Assembly: GCA_011049175.1 (NCBI GenBank)
Contig: DSCJ01000129.1
Span: forward strand, 1-51,125
Origin: Bacteroidota bacterium
GTDB lineage: Bacteria > Bacteroidota > Bacteroidia > Bacteroidales > VadinHA17
Reading direction: 5' to 3'
Length of the DNA stretch: 51,125 bases
In this document: piece after piece, positions 51,002 to 51,125 of the stretch
Numbering within the stretch: the first letter of the stretch is position 1
Layout of the letters: each line of letters opens with the position of its first letter
Notes under the pieces: generated by a model
Databases searched by the model: none
What the model was told of the DNA's origin: nothing
Seen by the model: only the letters and a program-made list of their open reading frames with translations
Made by a program: the position numbers and the translations under genes

Positions 51002-51125
51002 GCAACTGGCTATGTACTAATATATGGTGTGCCCATTTTTAATTTTTTCAATTCAGCAAGTGCATTTACAACACTTAATGACAGCCAGAACCATAATTTA
51101 ACCTTCTCGCTTTCTTTGATTTGAT
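50992..51125 (-). repeat. Right terminal inverted repeat, probable end of a multicopy mobile element
   Basis: The reverse complement of 1-134: 122 identical bases, two mismatches, then the common palindromic CTACGTAGAT. The response regulator stop codon lies in this last 10-mer. Confidence 0.7.
51010..51123 (-). CDS. C-terminal fragment of an unidentified protein, second copy
   Basis: The same 37 residues as at 3-116, on the minus strand, with the stop at 51010-51012 and the start outside the window. Two copies flank the segment with their 3' ends facing inward. Confidence 0.4.
   Translation of the reverse strand, partial: QIKESEKVKLWFWLSLSVVNALAELKKLKMGTPYIST

Noticed and set aside
13-51100. 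CRISPR arrays, tRNA, rRNA genes
   Set aside because: No regularly spaced repeats longer than about 20 bases and no cloverleaf or rRNA-like sequence was seen by eye.
1-51125. 51-kb composite transposon flanked by inverted elements
   Set aside because: The content is housekeeping chromosome (coaD, pyrE, ftsH, murA, parAB and others) with no cargo-type genes, so an assembly end or independent insertions are more likely.

Overview
The window looks like a chromosomal segment of a free-living or gut-type member of the Bacteroidota. This rests on gene content: lineage families (DUF4290, DUF4492, DUF5683, a SiaC/DUF1987 protein), two small secreted proteins with a PKD domain and a gliding-motility/type B C-terminal domain (type IX secretion cargo), and promoters with the Bacteroidota -7 element TAnnTTTG. 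A cytochrome bd oxidase suggests a microaerobic or oxygen-tolerant life. I see no phage, integrase, CRISPR array, rRNA or tRNA. Both window ends carry the same 134-bp sequence in inverted orientation (122 bp perfect). It encodes the C-terminus of an unidentified protein and is probably a multicopy mobile element at which the assembly stopped.

Layout. 0.2-6.0 kb: SiaC-like phosphoprotein, LiaF-like membrane protein, coaD, a thioredoxin-fold protein without a CxxC, Nudix hydrolase, pyrE, a START/SRPBCC protein and birA. 6.1-10.4 kb: apparent operon rsfS-ftsH-DUF2007-cdsA-psd (ribosome silencing, membrane proteolysis, phospholipid synthesis). 10.5-16.6 kb: a small secreted Lys/Glu-rich protein, hsp20, an AI-2E family permease, a type IX cargo protein, then DUF4492-cydA-cydB plus a 47-codon single-span membrane protein. 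16.7-20.5 kb: two tandem M14 carboxypeptidase paralogues, the first without any recognisable catalytic residue. 20.6-24.3 kb: purS, pssA, a HAD phosphatase, a glutaminyl cyclase lipoprotein and a lipid kinase. 24.4-31.6 kb: three 11-bp repeats, parA, parB, DUF5683, a LysM lytic transglycosylase, then an SGNH esterase and an MBOAT acyltransferase that together look like a cell-wall O-acetylation module. 31.7-36.7 kb: a GT2 polyprenyl-phosphate sugar transferase with three large GT-C-like membrane proteins. 36.8-46.6 kb, all on the minus strand: uvrD/pcrA, DUF4290, murA, grpE, dnaJ, a two-gene ABC-2 exporter, and a sigma-54 activator without a DNA-binding domain. 46.8-51.0 kb: a second type IX cargo protein, a secreted hypothetical protein and a histidine kinase/response regulator pair.

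How the parts fit. The clearest regulatory signal is that the two chaperone units, hsp20 and grpE-dnaJ, each have a -24/-12 type (sigma-54) promoter with exact GG-N10-GC spacing. The hsp20 promoter also has a 13-bp palindrome placed like an activator site, and a sigma-54 activator gene lies in the same window. The best candidates for new biology are the CydX-like small protein after cydB, the catalytically dead/active carboxypeptidase pair with calcium-loop-like insertions, the sigma-54 chaperone circuit, and the transglycosylase-SGNH-MBOAT cell-wall module. Functional statements are from motif reading only; no database search was run.
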